NCBI GenBank assembly: GCA_017347485.1
Contig: AP021857.1
Location: 372,001 to 436,000 of the forward strand
DNA from: Candidatus Desulfobacillus denitrificans
GTDB lineage: Bacteria; Pseudomonadota; Gammaproteobacteria; Burkholderiales; Rhodocyclaceae
Reading direction: 5' to 3'
DNA: 64,000 nt
The position numbers were made by a program, and so were the translations under genes. The first letter of the stretch is position 1. The number at the start of each line of letters is the position of its first letter. Shown here piece by piece: positions 1 to 14,801 of this stretch. The notes beneath the pieces are model-generated. The model searched no databases and was not told the DNA's origin. It saw nothing but the letters and a program-made list of their open reading frames with translations.

Positions 1-274
1 CCAGCGCGGCGATCTGCTCGAGCCCCTCGGCCATCGCCGCCACCGACTTTTCGGACAGCGCGAGGCGGTCGAGCATGGCGTCGTCCAGGCCGGCGGCGCG
101 CGCGGCGTCGAGGTCCTCGCGGTTGGCGGCGAGAAGCCGCGCGCTGTCGCGGCGGATGGCGGCGGCCATCGCCAGCAGGGCGCCGTTTCTGGCGTTGGTC
201 GGGGCCCGCGCCATCGCCCGCGAGGCCTCGCGGGCCTGGCGGCCGAGCGACTGCATGTAGTCGCGGATATCCAT
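1..274 (-). CDS. proA: Gamma-glutamyl phosphate reductase, N-terminal part (cut by window edge)
   Basis: Reading back from the ATG at 274 gives about 91 residues beginning [20 protein letters not shown], with the [19 protein letters not shown] stretch typical of the ProA N-terminus. ProA reduces gamma-glutamyl phosphate to glutamate semialdehyde, the second step of proline synthesis, using NADPH in the cytoplasm. The catalytic cysteine lies beyond the window edge and cannot be checked. It sits 57 bp downstream of holA on the same strand and probably belongs to the leuS-lptE-holA-proA transcript. Confidence 0.85.
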   Translation of the reverse strand, partial: MDIRDYMQSLGRQAREASRAMARAPTNARNGALLAMAAAIRRDSARLLAANREDLDAARAAGLDDAMLDRLALSEKSVAAMAEGLEQIAAL

Positions 275-331
275 GGTGTGTAAGCGGTTAGCGGTGAGCG
301 GTCAGCGGCAAGCGATGGGGAATTGTACCCC

Positions 332-1348
332 TCAGCGCTGGCCGCTTGCCGACAGGCGCAGCGCCAGCTGGAGAAACTCGTCCCAGATGTCGCCCTGCAC
401 CAGGCCCTTGATCATGCGGTCGATGCGCGCCGCGGCGAGCAGCGCCGCGCGCAGCCGCGGCGCGCGCAGCCGCGGCAGGGCGCGCTGCAGGGCGGCGGCG
501 CGGCGGTCGTCGAAGACGCGCTCGGCGCGCAGCGCCGCGGCCAGCGGCCGTCCCTCGTCCTGCGCCGCGCGCAGAACCGCCAGGGTGCGGATCTCGCTGG
601 CGAAGGCCCACAGCAGCAGCGGCGGCGCCACGTCCTCGCCGCGCAGGCCTTCCAGCAGGCGGGCGCAGCGGGCGGCGTCGCCTTCGAGCAGGGCGGCGCG
701 CAGCTTGTCGACATCATAGCGCGCCACGTTCAGCACCGCATCCTCGACCTGGGCCAGCGTCAGCTTGCCGGGCGGATGCAGCAGGCCGAGCTTCTGGATC
801 TCCTGGTGGGCGGCGAGCAGGTTGCCCTCGACGTGGGCGGCGATGAATTCCAGGGCGGCGCGTTCGGCGGACTGGCTTTGCCGTGCCAGGCGCAGCGCGA
901 TCCAGTCGGGCAGCTCGGCCAGGCCCGGCGCATTCAGCTCGATCGCCACGCCGGCCTGCGACAGGGCATTGAACCAGCTGGTCTTGCGCGCGGCCCAGTC
1001 GAGCTGCGGCAGGGTGACCAGGGTCAGCACGCCGTCGGACAGGCGTTCGCAATAGCGCTGCAGGGCCTCGCCGCCGTCGCGGCCGGGCTTGCCGTTGGGA
1101 ATGCGCAGGTCGACCAGCTTGTTGCCGCCGAAGAGCGACATATTGCCGGCGGCGAGCATCAGCGCGTCCCACTTGAAGCCGGCGCCGGCGACCAGCACCT
1201 CGCGCTCGTCGTAGCCCTTCCTCCGCGCGGCGGCGCGGATGGCATCGCCCGCCTCGATCACCAGCAGCGGCTCGTCGCCGTGCAGGACGTAGAGCGGCGC
1301 CAGCGTTTTTTCGAGATGCGAGGTGAGCTGGTCGGCGCGCAGCTGCAT
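332..1348 (-). CDS. holA: DNA polymerase III subunit delta
   Basis: A 338-residue protein of normal length for HolA, the clamp-loader subunit that opens the beta sliding clamp. The N-terminus (MQLRADQLTSHLEKTLAPLYVLHGDEPL in part) shows the YVLHGDEPLL pattern of the family. It is followed by the SLFGGNKLVDLRIPNGKPG segment of the degenerate AAA-like fold and an all-helical C-terminal half (ALEFIAAHVEGNLLAA). It lies 18 bp downstream of lptE, an order conserved in proteobacteria. Confidence 0.93.
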   Translation of the reverse strand: MQLRADQLTSHLEKTLAPLYVLHGDEPLLVIEAGDAIRAAARRKGYDEREVLVAGAGFKWDALMLAAGNMSLFGGNKLVDLRIPNGKPGRDGGEALQRYCERLSDGVLTLVTLPQLDWAARKTSWFNALSQAGVAIELNAPGLAELPDWIALRLARQSQSAERAALEFIAAHVEGNLLAAHQEIQKLGLLHPPGKLTLAQVEDAVLNVARYDVDKLRAALLEGDAARCARLLEGLRGEDVAPPLLLWAFASEIRTLAVLRAAQDEGRPLAAALRAERVFDDRRAAALQRALPRLRAPRLRAALLAAARIDRMIKGLVQGDIWDEFLQLALRLSASGQR

Positions 1349-1366
1349 GGAGGTCGGGAGGGGAGA

Positions 1367-1849
1367 TTAGCCCTCGACCTTCGCGGCGGCCAGGCGGCGC
1401 ATCAGCTGCTGCACCATGTCGTTGCGCATGTCGCGGTAGAGCAGGGCTTCCTCGTGCCCCTTGGCCAGCACCTGGTCGTCGCTGAAGCTGATGTCGCGCA
1501 CCAGGACGATTTCCGTCGGCGCGATGTATTCCTTGCTCTTCAGGTCATGCACCTTGAAGGCCAGCCGGTAGCGCAGCTGGTATTCGCGCACGCGGCCGGC
1601 GGCGGACAGGCTGAGGATGACCTTCTCCTGCGCCTCGCCGAGCAGCGTGAACACCGCCTGGGCCTCTTGCGGCGTTTCGGGCAGCTGCGTGCCGCCCAGC
1701 GCCCGGATCTGGCGCTTGAGCAGGGCGCCCGTTTCCCAGGTGTCGGCGGGGACATACAGGCTGGCGAAGGGCAGCGGATGCGCGCCGCGCAGCTGGAAGC
1801 CGCAGGCGGCCAGCAGCAGGACGAGCACGAGGACAAATGACTTGCGCAT
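1367..1849 (-). CDS. lptE: LPS-assembly lipoprotein LptE
   Basis: A 160-residue protein with a lipoprotein signal (MRKSFVLVLVLLLAACGFQL; lipobox LAAC, Cys16) followed directly by GFQLRG, the usual start of mature LptE/RlpB. LptE plugs the LptD barrel in the outer membrane and helps deliver lipopolysaccharide to the cell surface. It begins 12 bp after the leuS stop and precedes holA, the standard position for lptE, so the three genes are very likely cotranscribed. Confidence 0.92.
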   Translation of the reverse strand: MRKSFVLVLVLLLAACGFQLRGAHPLPFASLYVPADTWETGALLKRQIRALGGTQLPETPQEAQAVFTLLGEAQEKVILSLSAAGRVREYQLRYRLAFKVHDLKSKEYIAPTEIVLVRDISFSDDQVLAKGHEEALLYRDMRNDMVQQLMRRLAAAKVEG

Positions 1850-1861
1850 GTTCCCTTTTCC

Positions 1862-7082
<5,221 letters not shown>

Positions 7083-7083
<1 letters not shown>

Positions 7084-9926
7084 CAGGGAACCCCGGGGTT
7101 GCACAGGGTGAATCTTACCGTCGTTCCCTTTCCCGGTTCCGATTCGATCCATGCGCGTCCGCCGTGGCGGTGAGCGATGCGGGCGACGGTGGCCAGGCCG
7201 ATGCCGGTGCCCTCGAACTCCTCTGGGCGGTGCAGGCGCTGGAAGGGGGTGAACAGGCGCCCGGCGAACTGCATGTCGAAGCCCACCCCGTTGTCGCGCA
7301 CGAAGAAGACGCTCTCGTCCTCGACGGTCTCGCGGCCGAACTCGATGCGCGGAGCGGGCTCCTTGGCCGAGTACTTCCAGGCGTTCTCGACGAGGTTCTG
7401 CATGAGCACGCGCAGCAGCTGCGGATCGCCCAGGGCGGTCAGGCCGGGGGCCAGATGCGTCTCGACCCGATGCGCCGGGGCGGCGCGGGCGAGCTCCTCG
7501 ATCAGCTCGGCGGCGATCTGGGAGAGGTCCACCCTGACGCGGCGCATCTCCTGGCGCGTGACGCGGGAGAGCTCGAGGATGTCGTCGATCAGATGCCCCA
7601 TGCGCTGGGCGGCGCGGCGCACGCGTTCGAGGTAATCGACGCCCTGCGCGTCGAGCCGCTCGCGGTACTCGTCGGCGAGCAGCTTGCTGAAGCCGTCGAT
7701 GCCGCGCAGGGGCGCCCTCAGGTCGTGCGAGATCGAGTAGGCGAAGGACTCCAGCTCGCGGTTGGCGGCGGTGAGCTCGGCTGTGCGCTCCTGCACGCGC
7801 CGCTCCAGGTCTGCGTTCAGGCGCTCGATCTCGGCGCGGGCCTCGACCTGCTCGGTGATGTCCTGGGCGGTGCCGAGCGCGCGCAGCGGCTGGCCGGCCT
7901 CGTCGAAGGACACTTCCCAGCGTATGTGCAGGCGCTTGACGCGCCCCGACGGCGTGAGGATGCGGTGGTCGAGTTCGTAGGGTGCCCGCGTCTGCGCCGA
8001 TTCGCGGAAGCCCTTCCTGATGACGGGCAGGTCGTCGGGATGGATCAGCGTCAGCAGCGCGTCCCAGCTGCCGTCGAATTCTGCGGGCGTGCGCTCGTAG
8101 ATGCGGTACAGCTCGTCCGACCAGACCATGCGCCGGGACCGCAGATCGAGGTCCCAGCTGCCGAGGCGGCCGATGCGCTGCGCCTCGGCCAGCCGCGCCT
8201 GGCCCGCCTTCAGGGCCTCCTCGGCGCGCTTGCGCTCGGTGATGTCCAGGAAGAAGTTGAGAATCACGCGCTCGCCGGCCAGGTCGAGGACGGTCGAGGA
8301 CAGCTGCACCGGATGCGGCTGTCCGGATTTCGGCACGAACATCGATTCGAAGTCGCGCACGAAGCCCTGGGCGCGGATGGTCTCGAGCCAGCGCGCGCGG
8401 TCGCGCGGCTCGGCCCAAAACCCCAGCTCGACGGAGGAGCGGCCCACCACTTCATCCCGCGCCCAGCCCGAGACGCGCTCGAAGGCGTCGTTCACGTCGA
8501 GGATGCGCCCCTGCTCGGGCGTGGTGAGCATGATCGCCTCCGGATTGGAGCGGAACATCGTGGCGAAACGCGCCTCGGACTGGCGCAGGGCCTCTTCCGC
8601 CTGCTTGCGCTCCGTCAGGTCGGTGGCCATGACCAGGGCGCACATCTTTCCTTCCAGTTCGATGAGTTCCGCGGAAATGAGCACATCGATCGACTTTCCG
8701 TCCTTCGTCCTGAAGCGCAGCTCGAGATTGCCGGTGTGTCCGTGTTCCAGCATGGCGTGCCGCCAGGACTCGCGCTGCCGCGGATCGGTCCAGGTGCCCA
8801 ATTCGACGGAGGTGCGGCCAAGCGCCTCCTCGCGCGTCCAGCCATGCAGCCGGCACCAGGCTTCATTGACGTCGAGGAACTGGCCGTCGGACAGGCGCGT
8901 GATGGCGATCGCCAGCGGGTTGGCCCGGAACACCTTGGAGAACTTGTTCTCGGACAGCCGCAGCGCCTTTTCGCTTTGCACCTGCGGGGTGATGTCGCGG
9001 GCGAGGACGAACTGGCCGATGACCTTGCCGCCGTCGTCGCGTTCCGGCACCAGCGAGACCTCGATGGCCGATTCGGTGCCGTCCGGCCGGCGGACGACGC
9101 GGCGGTAATCGACCCGCTCGCCGCTGTCGGCGCGATCCACATAGGGCGCGATCTCGGCATAGGCGGCCGCGCCGACCTGTTCGCGCACGTGCAGCCCGAC
9201 CAGGGCCTTCTGCGTCTTGCCGACGAAGGCCGCATAGCGGGCGTTGGCGTAGACGCAGCGATGTTCGCGGTTATGCACGAGCATCGCCGGCATGCTTTCG
9301 GTGATCAGCCGCAGCTGGGCCTCGTTGGCCCGGCTTTCCCGCAATTGCTCTTGCAGCACGCCGGTCAGGCCGCCGACGCGCGCCAGCTGGTCCTGGAAGG
9401 CGCGCGAAACGATGCGCGAGAAGATCGCCGCGATGGTCAGTATCAGAGCCAGCGCGATCCAGGTGACGAAGGGCCGCGGCAGCGGCGCAGGCTGCAGCAG
9501 GCCGGCTTCGACGGCCAGCGCGATGCCGAGCGCGCTGACGGCGGACAAAGCGGCAACCGCCACCGCATGCCGCGGCCCAGCCAGCCAGCCGGCCAGGCCG
9601 ACCACGATGACCAGGGAATAGATCGTCGCCGTCTGCACCGTGCCGTGCAGCGCGCCCGCCGTCAGGGCGCCGGCGCAAAGGCCGTACACCAGAACGATTC
9701 CGGCCGTCCTCGCGCTCACCCGGCGCAGCAGGGAAAGCGCAGCCAGGCAGGCGAGCAGGATGATCGACGGCGCCGACAGATAGATCGGCCGGCCGCCGGC
9801 CGCCCAGGGCGCCGCCACGAGATAGATCAGGCATGCCGCGCCGATGATGAGGCCGGCTATCCGGATGAAGCGCTTCTTGAACGCCTCGCCCTCGTTCGAG
9901 GCCGCCGTGCCGAAATCCGCTTCCAT
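7083..9926 (-). CDS. Membrane PAS-domain sensor histidine kinase (second of three)
   Basis: A 947-residue kinase. The N-terminal membrane block (about residues 20-185, several helices beginning IAGLIIGAACLIYLVAAPW) is followed by four PAS/PAC repeats: RLITESMPAMLVHNREH, KVFRANPLAIAITRLSDG, TMFRSNPEAIMLTTPEQG, and a PAS_3-like WSDELYRIYERTPAEFDGSW domain. The coiled coil, DHp (phosphorylated His about 734) and ATPase match the neighbouring kinase almost exactly. It sits upstream of the first kinase and overlaps it by one base, so the two should be cotranslated. No partner regulator is nearby. Confidence 0.9.
7104..7821 (-). repeat. 718-bp near-identical kinase-end repeat, copy 2
   Basis: Partner of 4606-5323. 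The two copies begin at CAGGGTGAATCTTACCG and end at GTTCAGG on the plus strand. The identity is high enough to support homologous recombination between the two kinases. Confidence 0.9.
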
Positions 9927-10000
9927 TCAGGCCTGCCGTATGCGGTGGGGGATGCTGTCGCTGTGGAGATGCATGATTCGGAACACTCTAGCAGAAAGTC

Positions 10001-11763
10001 CTAGCGGGGCACCCGACGGGTGCCTTCGCCGCTGCCGTGCGCCAGGGTGAAGCGCACCGTCGTGCCCTGCCCGACGGCGGATTCGGCCCAGGCGCGGCCG
10101 CCGTGGCGGTGGGCGATGCGCGCCACGGTGGCCAGGCCGATGCCCGAGCCGGGGAATTCCTCCGGGCTGTGCAGGCGCTGGAAGGGGGAGAACAGGCGGT
10201 CGGCGTACTGCATGTCGAAGCCGACGCCGTCGTCGCGCACGAAGAAGGCTGTTTCGCCCGTGTCGAGCCGCTCGCTGCCGAAATCGATGCGCGCCTCGGC
10301 CTGGCGAGCGGTGTATTTCCAGGCGTTCTCCAGCAGGTTCTGCAAGAGCACGCGCAGCAGGCGCGGATCGCCCTCTGCGGCGCAGTCCGGCGCGATCGCC
10401 ACCTCGACCCGGCGCAGCAGATCGCCTTCGCGGATCTCCTCCATCAGTTCCGCCGCCAGGCGGGAGAGATCGACGCGCTCCCGCCGCATGGCGTGGCGCG
10501 AGACGCGCGACAGTTCGAGGATGTCGTCGATCAAATGCCCCATGCGCTGCGCGGCGGCGCGCACGCGCTCGAGGTAGCCGCGCCCTTCGGCTTCCAGCTT
10601 GTCGCCGTACTCCTCGAGCGCCATCTGGCTGAACCGTCGATGCCGCGCAGCGGCGCGCGCAGGTCGTGCGAGATGGAATAGGCGAAGGATTCCAGCTCGC
10701 GATTGGCCGAGGCCAGGTCGGCGGTGCGCTCGCGGACCCGCTGCTCCAGGTCGCGATTCAGCCGCTCGATTTCCTGCTGGGCCTTCTCCTGGCGCGTGAT
10801 GTCGAAAAACAGGCCGTAGAAGCCCTCGACCTTTCCATCGTCGCCGCTGCGCGGGACCAGGTTGAATTGCATGTATCGGCCTGTGGCCAGGGGCGAAGGG
10901 TTGGGGCCGCGATAGCTGACCGGCTCGCCTTTCAGCGCCTTCTCGACGTGAGGGCGGGACAGCGAAAAGTTGACGTCGCCGAGCACCTCGCTCAGGTGCT
11001 TGCCGGCGATCTCATCCTCGCCGAGCCCGCAGTAGGCGGCCAGATGCCCGTTGGCGAAGCGGCACGTCCAGCCGTCGAAGGCGCAGATGCCGGCCGGCAC
11101 ATTGTTCATGATCAGCCGCAAGTCCTGCTCGCGCTGCGCCAGCGCGGCCAGGCTCGACCGCAGGGCGCGCACGGCCTTCGCCTCCTTGTCCCGCCAGCGT
11201 TTCTGCTCGCGCACCATGGCGGCGGCGACGCTGCTGAGGACGAACAGCACGATCACGTAGACCAGGCCGATGATGAAGGTCGAGGAAGGCCTGGGCGCGG
11301 GCAGCAGCCCCGCGTGTTCCGCCAGGCCGAGTCCGACGACGGCGGCGCTGGCGAGCGCCCCGGCCAGCACGACGACGCGCGGCCCGAGCACCATGGCGCC
11401 GACGATGATGGCCGGGTAGGCGAAAACGATGCCGGTGCGCAGGCCGGCGACGAGCGCGCAGGACACCGTGACCGCCAGCAGCGCGCCCCAGAGCAGGCCG
11501 TGATAGGCGGCGAGGGGATGGCCGCGCCAGACCAGCAGCAGGCAGACGAGCGCGACGGGAATGAGGAAGGCCGGGCCGAGCAGGCGGTAGTCGTCCGGCC
11601 CTTTCATCTCGGGCAGGAGGAGCGTGTAGACCAGGGCGCCGGCCAGGGTTGCGATGGCCGCCAGGCGCACGATCTTCACGCCGCCGGCCAGTTCCAGCCA
11701 TTCCCGGGCGAGCGCATTTCCCGCGGAGGCGGACGCCGCAGGCCCGCTGTCGATTTTCAGCAT
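10001..11763 (-). pseudogene. Third membrane PAS histidine kinase, broken by a one-base frameshift
   Basis: Two overlapping reading frames together make one kinase of about 587 residues. The upstream part (ATG 11763) has a membrane block of about six helices, one PAS domain (LIMNNVPAGICAFDGWTCRFAN), a coiled coil and DHp with His about 366, then derails after LRGIDG. The downstream frame resumes with MALEEYGDKLEAEG, the rest of DHp and a complete ATPase (LENAWKY, VRDDGVGFD, GSGIGLATV), stopping at 10001. Comparison with the other two kinases (GAAGCCGTCG versus GAACCGTCG) places a missing base at about 10633/10634. If it is not a sequencing error, the sensor and ATPase are made separately, if at all. 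Confidence 0.85.
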
Positions 11764-11839
11764 GACTTGTCGTTATGGATTGCGAGCCGTTTTCCGCCGC
11801 ACGGGCAGTATAATTTCACCTTAACCACGTCATCGGCCA

Positions 11840-14098
11840 ATGTCCAGCTACCTGGGCGGGCTCAACCCGCCGCAACTCGCCGCCGTCACCCTGCCGCCGC
11901 AGCACGCCCTCATCCTCGCCGGCGCCGGCTCCGGCAAGACGCGCGTGCTCACCACGCGCATCGCCTGGCTGATCCACACCGGCCAGGCGAGCCCGCACGG
12001 CATCCTCGCCGTCACCTTCACCAACAAGGCGGCGAAGGAAATGCTCACGCGCCTCACCGCCATGCTGCCGATCAACACCCGCGGCATGTGGATCGGCACC
12101 TTCCACGGCCTGTGCAACCGCCTGCTGCGCGCCCACCACCGCGACGCCGGCCTGCCGCAGCTGTTCCAGATCCTCGACGCCGCCGACCAGCTGGCGGCGA
12201 TCAAGCGCCTGCTCAAGGCCCTCGATGTCGACGACGAGAAATTCCCTCCCCGGGAACTGGCCAACTTCATTAACGGCCAAAAAGAGGCGGGCTTGAGGCC
12301 GGATGCGGTCGAGGCCTGGGACGATTACACAAGGAGGCGCGTCGAGCTGTATCGCGAATACGAGGCCCAATGCCAGCGCGAGGGCGTGGTGGACTTCGCC
12401 GAGCTGCTGCTGCGCTCCTACGAGCTGCTGCAGCGCAACGAACCGATACGGCTTCACTACCAGGGCCGTTTCAGGCACATCCTGGTCGACGAGTTCCAGG
12501 ACACCAATGTCCTGCAATACCGCTGGCTGAAGCTGCTGGCCGGCCATCCCTCTCCCCCAGCCCCTCTCCCGCAAGCGGGAGAGGGGAGCGTTGAGAGCCG
12601 CTCGCGCGGCTCAAGCGGGACGGGGGCCAGCCTGTTCTGCGTCGGCGACGACGACCAGTCGATCTACGCCTTTCGCGGTGCCGAGGTCGGCAACATGCGC
12701 GACTTCGAGCGCGAGTTCAAGGTGGCCAACGTCATCCGCCTCGAGCAGAACTACCGCTCGCAGGGCAACATCCTCGACGCCGCCAACGCCATCATCCGGC
12801 ACAACGAAGCGCGGCTCGGCAAGAACCTGTGGACCGACGCCGGCTCGGGCGAGCCGATCCGCGCCTACGAGGCCTTCAACGACGCGGAAGAGGCGCGCTT
12901 CATCGTCGAGGAGGTGAAGGCGCTCGCCGCCGAGGGCCTGGCGCGGCGCGAGATGGCGCTGCTCTACCGCTCCAACGCCCAGTCGCGCGTGCTGGAACAC
13001 GCCCTCTTTTCCGCCGGCCTGCCCTATCGCGTCTACGGCGGCCTGCGCTTCTTCGAGCGGCAGGAGGTGAAGCACGCCCTGGCCTACCTGCGCCTGATCG
13101 CCAATCCGGACGACGACGGCGCGTTTTTGCGCGTGGTGAATTTCCCGGCCCGCGGCATCGGCGCGCGCAGCATCGAGCAGCTGCAGGACGCGGCGAAGGC
13201 GTCAAAAGTCAGTCTCTACGGCACGGCGAAGCAGGGCGGCAAGGCGGCCGCCTTCGCCGCGCTGGTCGACAAATTGAAGGCGGCCTGCGACGGATTGACG
13301 CTGCCGGAGACCGTCGAGCAGGTGCTGGAACTCTCCGGCCTGCGCGCCCACTACCGCACCGAAAAGGAAGGCCAGGATCGCCTCGCCAACCTCGACGAGC
13401 TGGTGAACGCCGCCGAGAGCTTCGTCGCCGAGGAGGGCCACGTCGATGCCGAGGGCGAGCTCTCCGGCGAGCTCGCCGCCTTCCTCGCCCACGCCTCGCT
13501 GGAGGCCGGCGAGCACCAGGCCGGCGAGGGCGACAACGCCCTGCAGCTGATGACGGTGCATTCGGCCAAGGGGCTGGAATTCGACGTCGTCTTCATCAGC
13601 GGCCTGGAGGAGGGCCTCTTCCCGCACGAGAACAGCGTGCGCGAAGACAAGGGGCTGGAGGAGGAGCGCCGCCTGATGTACGTCGCGGTGACGCGGGCCA
13701 GGAAGCGCCTTTACGTCTCGCACGCGCAGACGCGCATGCTGCACGGCCAGACGCGCTACAACCTGCCCTCGCGATTCTTCGACGAGATACCCGCGGAACT
13801 GCTGAAGTGGCTGACGCCGAAGCTGGCGCGCGGCCATGGCGCCGTATCGTCGGGACTGACTTTTGCGCCACGCCGCCCGGCCTGGGCCGAGCCGGCGCCG
13901 GCCGCCGTGCAGCGGCGCATGGCGGAGAAGGAGACCGGCGGCTTTCGCATCGGCCAGAGCGTAAGCCACGCGAAATTCGGCCAGGGCGTCATCGTCAATG
14001 CGGAAGGCGCCGGCTCGGACGCCCGCGTGCAGGTGAACTTCGGCCGCGAGGGCGTCAAGTGGCTGGCGCTGTCGGTGGCCAAGCTGACTGCGGCCTGA
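11840..14098 (+). CDS. uvrD: UvrD/PcrA-family DNA helicase II
   Basis: A 752-residue superfamily 1A 3'-5' helicase of mismatch and nucleotide-excision repair. Motifs seen: the Q-motif region LNPPQLAAV, Walker A AGAGSGKT (27-34), motif Ia AVTFTNKAAKEM, motif II VDEFQDT (about 216-222), motif III GDDDQSIYAFRGA, motif IV LEQNYRS, motif V TVHSAKGLEFD and motif VI YVAVTRARKRL. The C-terminal segment IGQSVSHAKFGQGVI is the usual UvrD tail. Between motifs II and III is a foreign-looking run of about 25 residues (HPSPPAPLPQAGEGS and following) encoded by the palindrome at 12548-12586. Two copies of the 25-bp repeat also lie inside the gene. Confidence 0.95.
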   Translation: MSSYLGGLNPPQLAAVTLPPQHALILAGAGSGKTRVLTTRIAWLIHTGQASPHGILAVTFTNKAAKEMLTRLTAMLPINTRGMWIGTFHGLCNRLLRAHHRDAGLPQLFQILDAADQLAAIKRLLKALDVDDEKFPPRELANFINGQKEAGLRPDAVEAWDDYTRRRVELYREYEAQCQREGVVDFAELLLRSYELLQRNEPIRLHYQGRFRHILVDEFQDTNVLQYRWLKLLAGHPSPPAPLPQAGEGSVESRSRGSSGTGASLFCVGDDDQSIYAFRGAEVGNMRDFEREFKVANVIRLEQNYRSQGNILDAANAIIRHNEARLGKNLWTDAGSGEPIRAYEAFNDAEEARFIVEEVKALAAEGLARREMALLYRSNAQSRVLEHALFSAGLPYRVYGGLRFFERQEVKHALAYLRLIANPDDDGAFLRVVNFPARGIGARSIEQLQDAAKASKVSLYGTAKQGGKAAAFAALVDKLKAACDGLTLPETVEQVLELSGLRAHYRTEKEGQDRLANLDELVNAAESFVAEEGHVDAEGELSGELAAFLAHASLEAGEHQAGEGDNALQLMTVHSAKGLEFDVVFISGLEEGLFPHENSVREDKGLEEERRLMYVAVTRARKRLYVSHAQTRMLHGQTRYNLPSRFFDEIPAELLKWLTPKLARGHGAVSSGLTFAPRRPAWAEPAPAAVQRRMAEKETGGFRIGQSVSHAKFGQGVIVNAEGAGSDARVQVNFGREGVKWLALSVAKLTAA
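12548..12586. repeat. CTCTCCCGC/GCGGGAGAG palindrome inside uvrD
   Basis: Arms of 12 bp (12561-12572 and 12575-12586) around an AA loop, preceded by a CCCTCTCCC half-copy. It is read in frame and adds a Pro-rich loop between helicase motifs II and III. Confidence 0.9.
13204..13227 (-). repeat. 25-bp GACTGACTTT repeat (in uvrD)
   Basis: Reverse-orientation copy reading AAAAGTCAGTC then TCTACGGCACGGC on the plus strand. It encodes KVSLYGTA in a variable UvrD linker. Confidence 0.75.
13841..13864 (+). repeat. 25-bp GACTGACTTT repeat (in uvrD)
   Basis: Reads GCCGTATCGTCG then GGACTGACTTTT. It encodes AVSSGLTF in the poorly conserved region before the UvrD C-terminal domain. Confidence 0.75.
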
Positions 14099-14130
14099 GC
14101 GCATTCGCATCCCGCTTGCAACACCGCTGA

Positions 14131-14154
14131 ATTGTTGGCATATTAGCCAACAAT
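14131..14154 (+). promoter_or_regulatory. Inverted-repeat operator overlapping the tumE start codon
   Basis: A perfect 9-bp inverted repeat, ATTGTTGGC / GCCAACAAT, around a 6-base centre (ATATTA). The right arm ends inside the tumE ATG (14153-14155). The AT-rich centre could serve as a -10 element, which would make the transcript nearly leaderless. This is probably the autoregulatory site of the module. Confidence 0.6.
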
Positions 14155-14437
14155 GAGGGCGAAACTGCTGTTCCGGCAACGGGAAGAGTTCGACGACGGC
14201 GCCGTCCTGGAAGCCGTTCTCTGGGAGGTGCCGGCGCCGGTGGCCGGCAGCAGCCATCGCTTCAAATACCGTCTTTATTACGGCTATCCGGGGCGTCCGC
14301 TGGTGCGCTACGACAACGAGCGGGGCAAGGGCGACCACCGGCATGTCGGGCGGGCCGAGGAACCCTATCGATTCCGAACGGCGGAGAAGCTGATCGAGGA
14401 CTTCCTGGCCGATGTGGCCGCAAGGAGAACATCATGA
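14153..14437 (+). CDS. tumE: TumE-like toxin (DUF6516 family)
   Basis: A 94-residue basic protein (MRAKLLFRQREEFDDGAVLEA; later RFKYRLYYGYPGRPLVRYDNERGKGDHRH and PYRFRTAEKLIEDFLADV). This pattern is that of TumE/DUF6516 proteins, toxin partners of small wHTH antitoxins on plasmids, transposons and chromosomes. It is followed by an overlapping HTH gene, the usual toxin-first order. No signal peptide or membrane segment is seen. The biochemical target is not evident from the sequence. Confidence 0.75.
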   Translation: MRAKLLFRQREEFDDGAVLEAVLWEVPAPVAGSSHRFKYRLYYGYPGRPLVRYDNERGKGDHRHVGRAEEPYRFRTAEKLIEDFLADVAARRTS

Positions 14438-14796
14438 GAATCGCAACGATCGAAGTCGGACGCGGCACGCAAGCCGCAGTCGAAGCCTTGCGCAAGGACT
14501 TTGCGCGCGCCTGGAAAACCCGCCGCTATCGCAGCGAGCGCTTCGGCTTCGAATCGCCCGCCGCGCTGTTCCGTACGCTGACCCCCAAGCGCTGGGAACT
14601 GATCGAGGCGCTGCAGGCTGCCGGCCCGCTCACGCAGCGCGCATTGGCGCGGGCGCTGGCGCGGGACGTCAAGAACGTCCATTCCGATGCCGTCGCCCTG
14701 CTCGATGTCGGGCTGATCGAGAAAACGGAGGACGGCAAGCTGATCGTCCCCTTCGATGAAATCCGTGCGGGGTTCGTCCTGAAATCTGCCGCCTAG
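14434..14796 (+). CDS. tumA: TumA-like HTH antitoxin
   Basis: A 120-residue protein whose ATG overlaps the tumE stop (ATGA). The C-terminal half is a winged helix-turn-helix (KRWELIEALQAAGPLTQRAL, then DVKNVHSDAVALLDVGLIEK), as in antitoxins that bind DNA and repress their own operon. The predicted operator lies at 14131-14154. It is followed after 5 bp by the restriction-modification gene, so read-through could link the two. Confidence 0.75.
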   Translation: MRIATIEVGRGTQAAVEALRKDFARAWKTRRYRSERFGFESPAALFRTLTPKRWELIEALQAAGPLTQRALARALARDVKNVHSDAVALLDVGLIEKTEDGKLIVPFDEIRAGFVLKSAA

Positions 14797-14801
14797 CGCC
14801 C

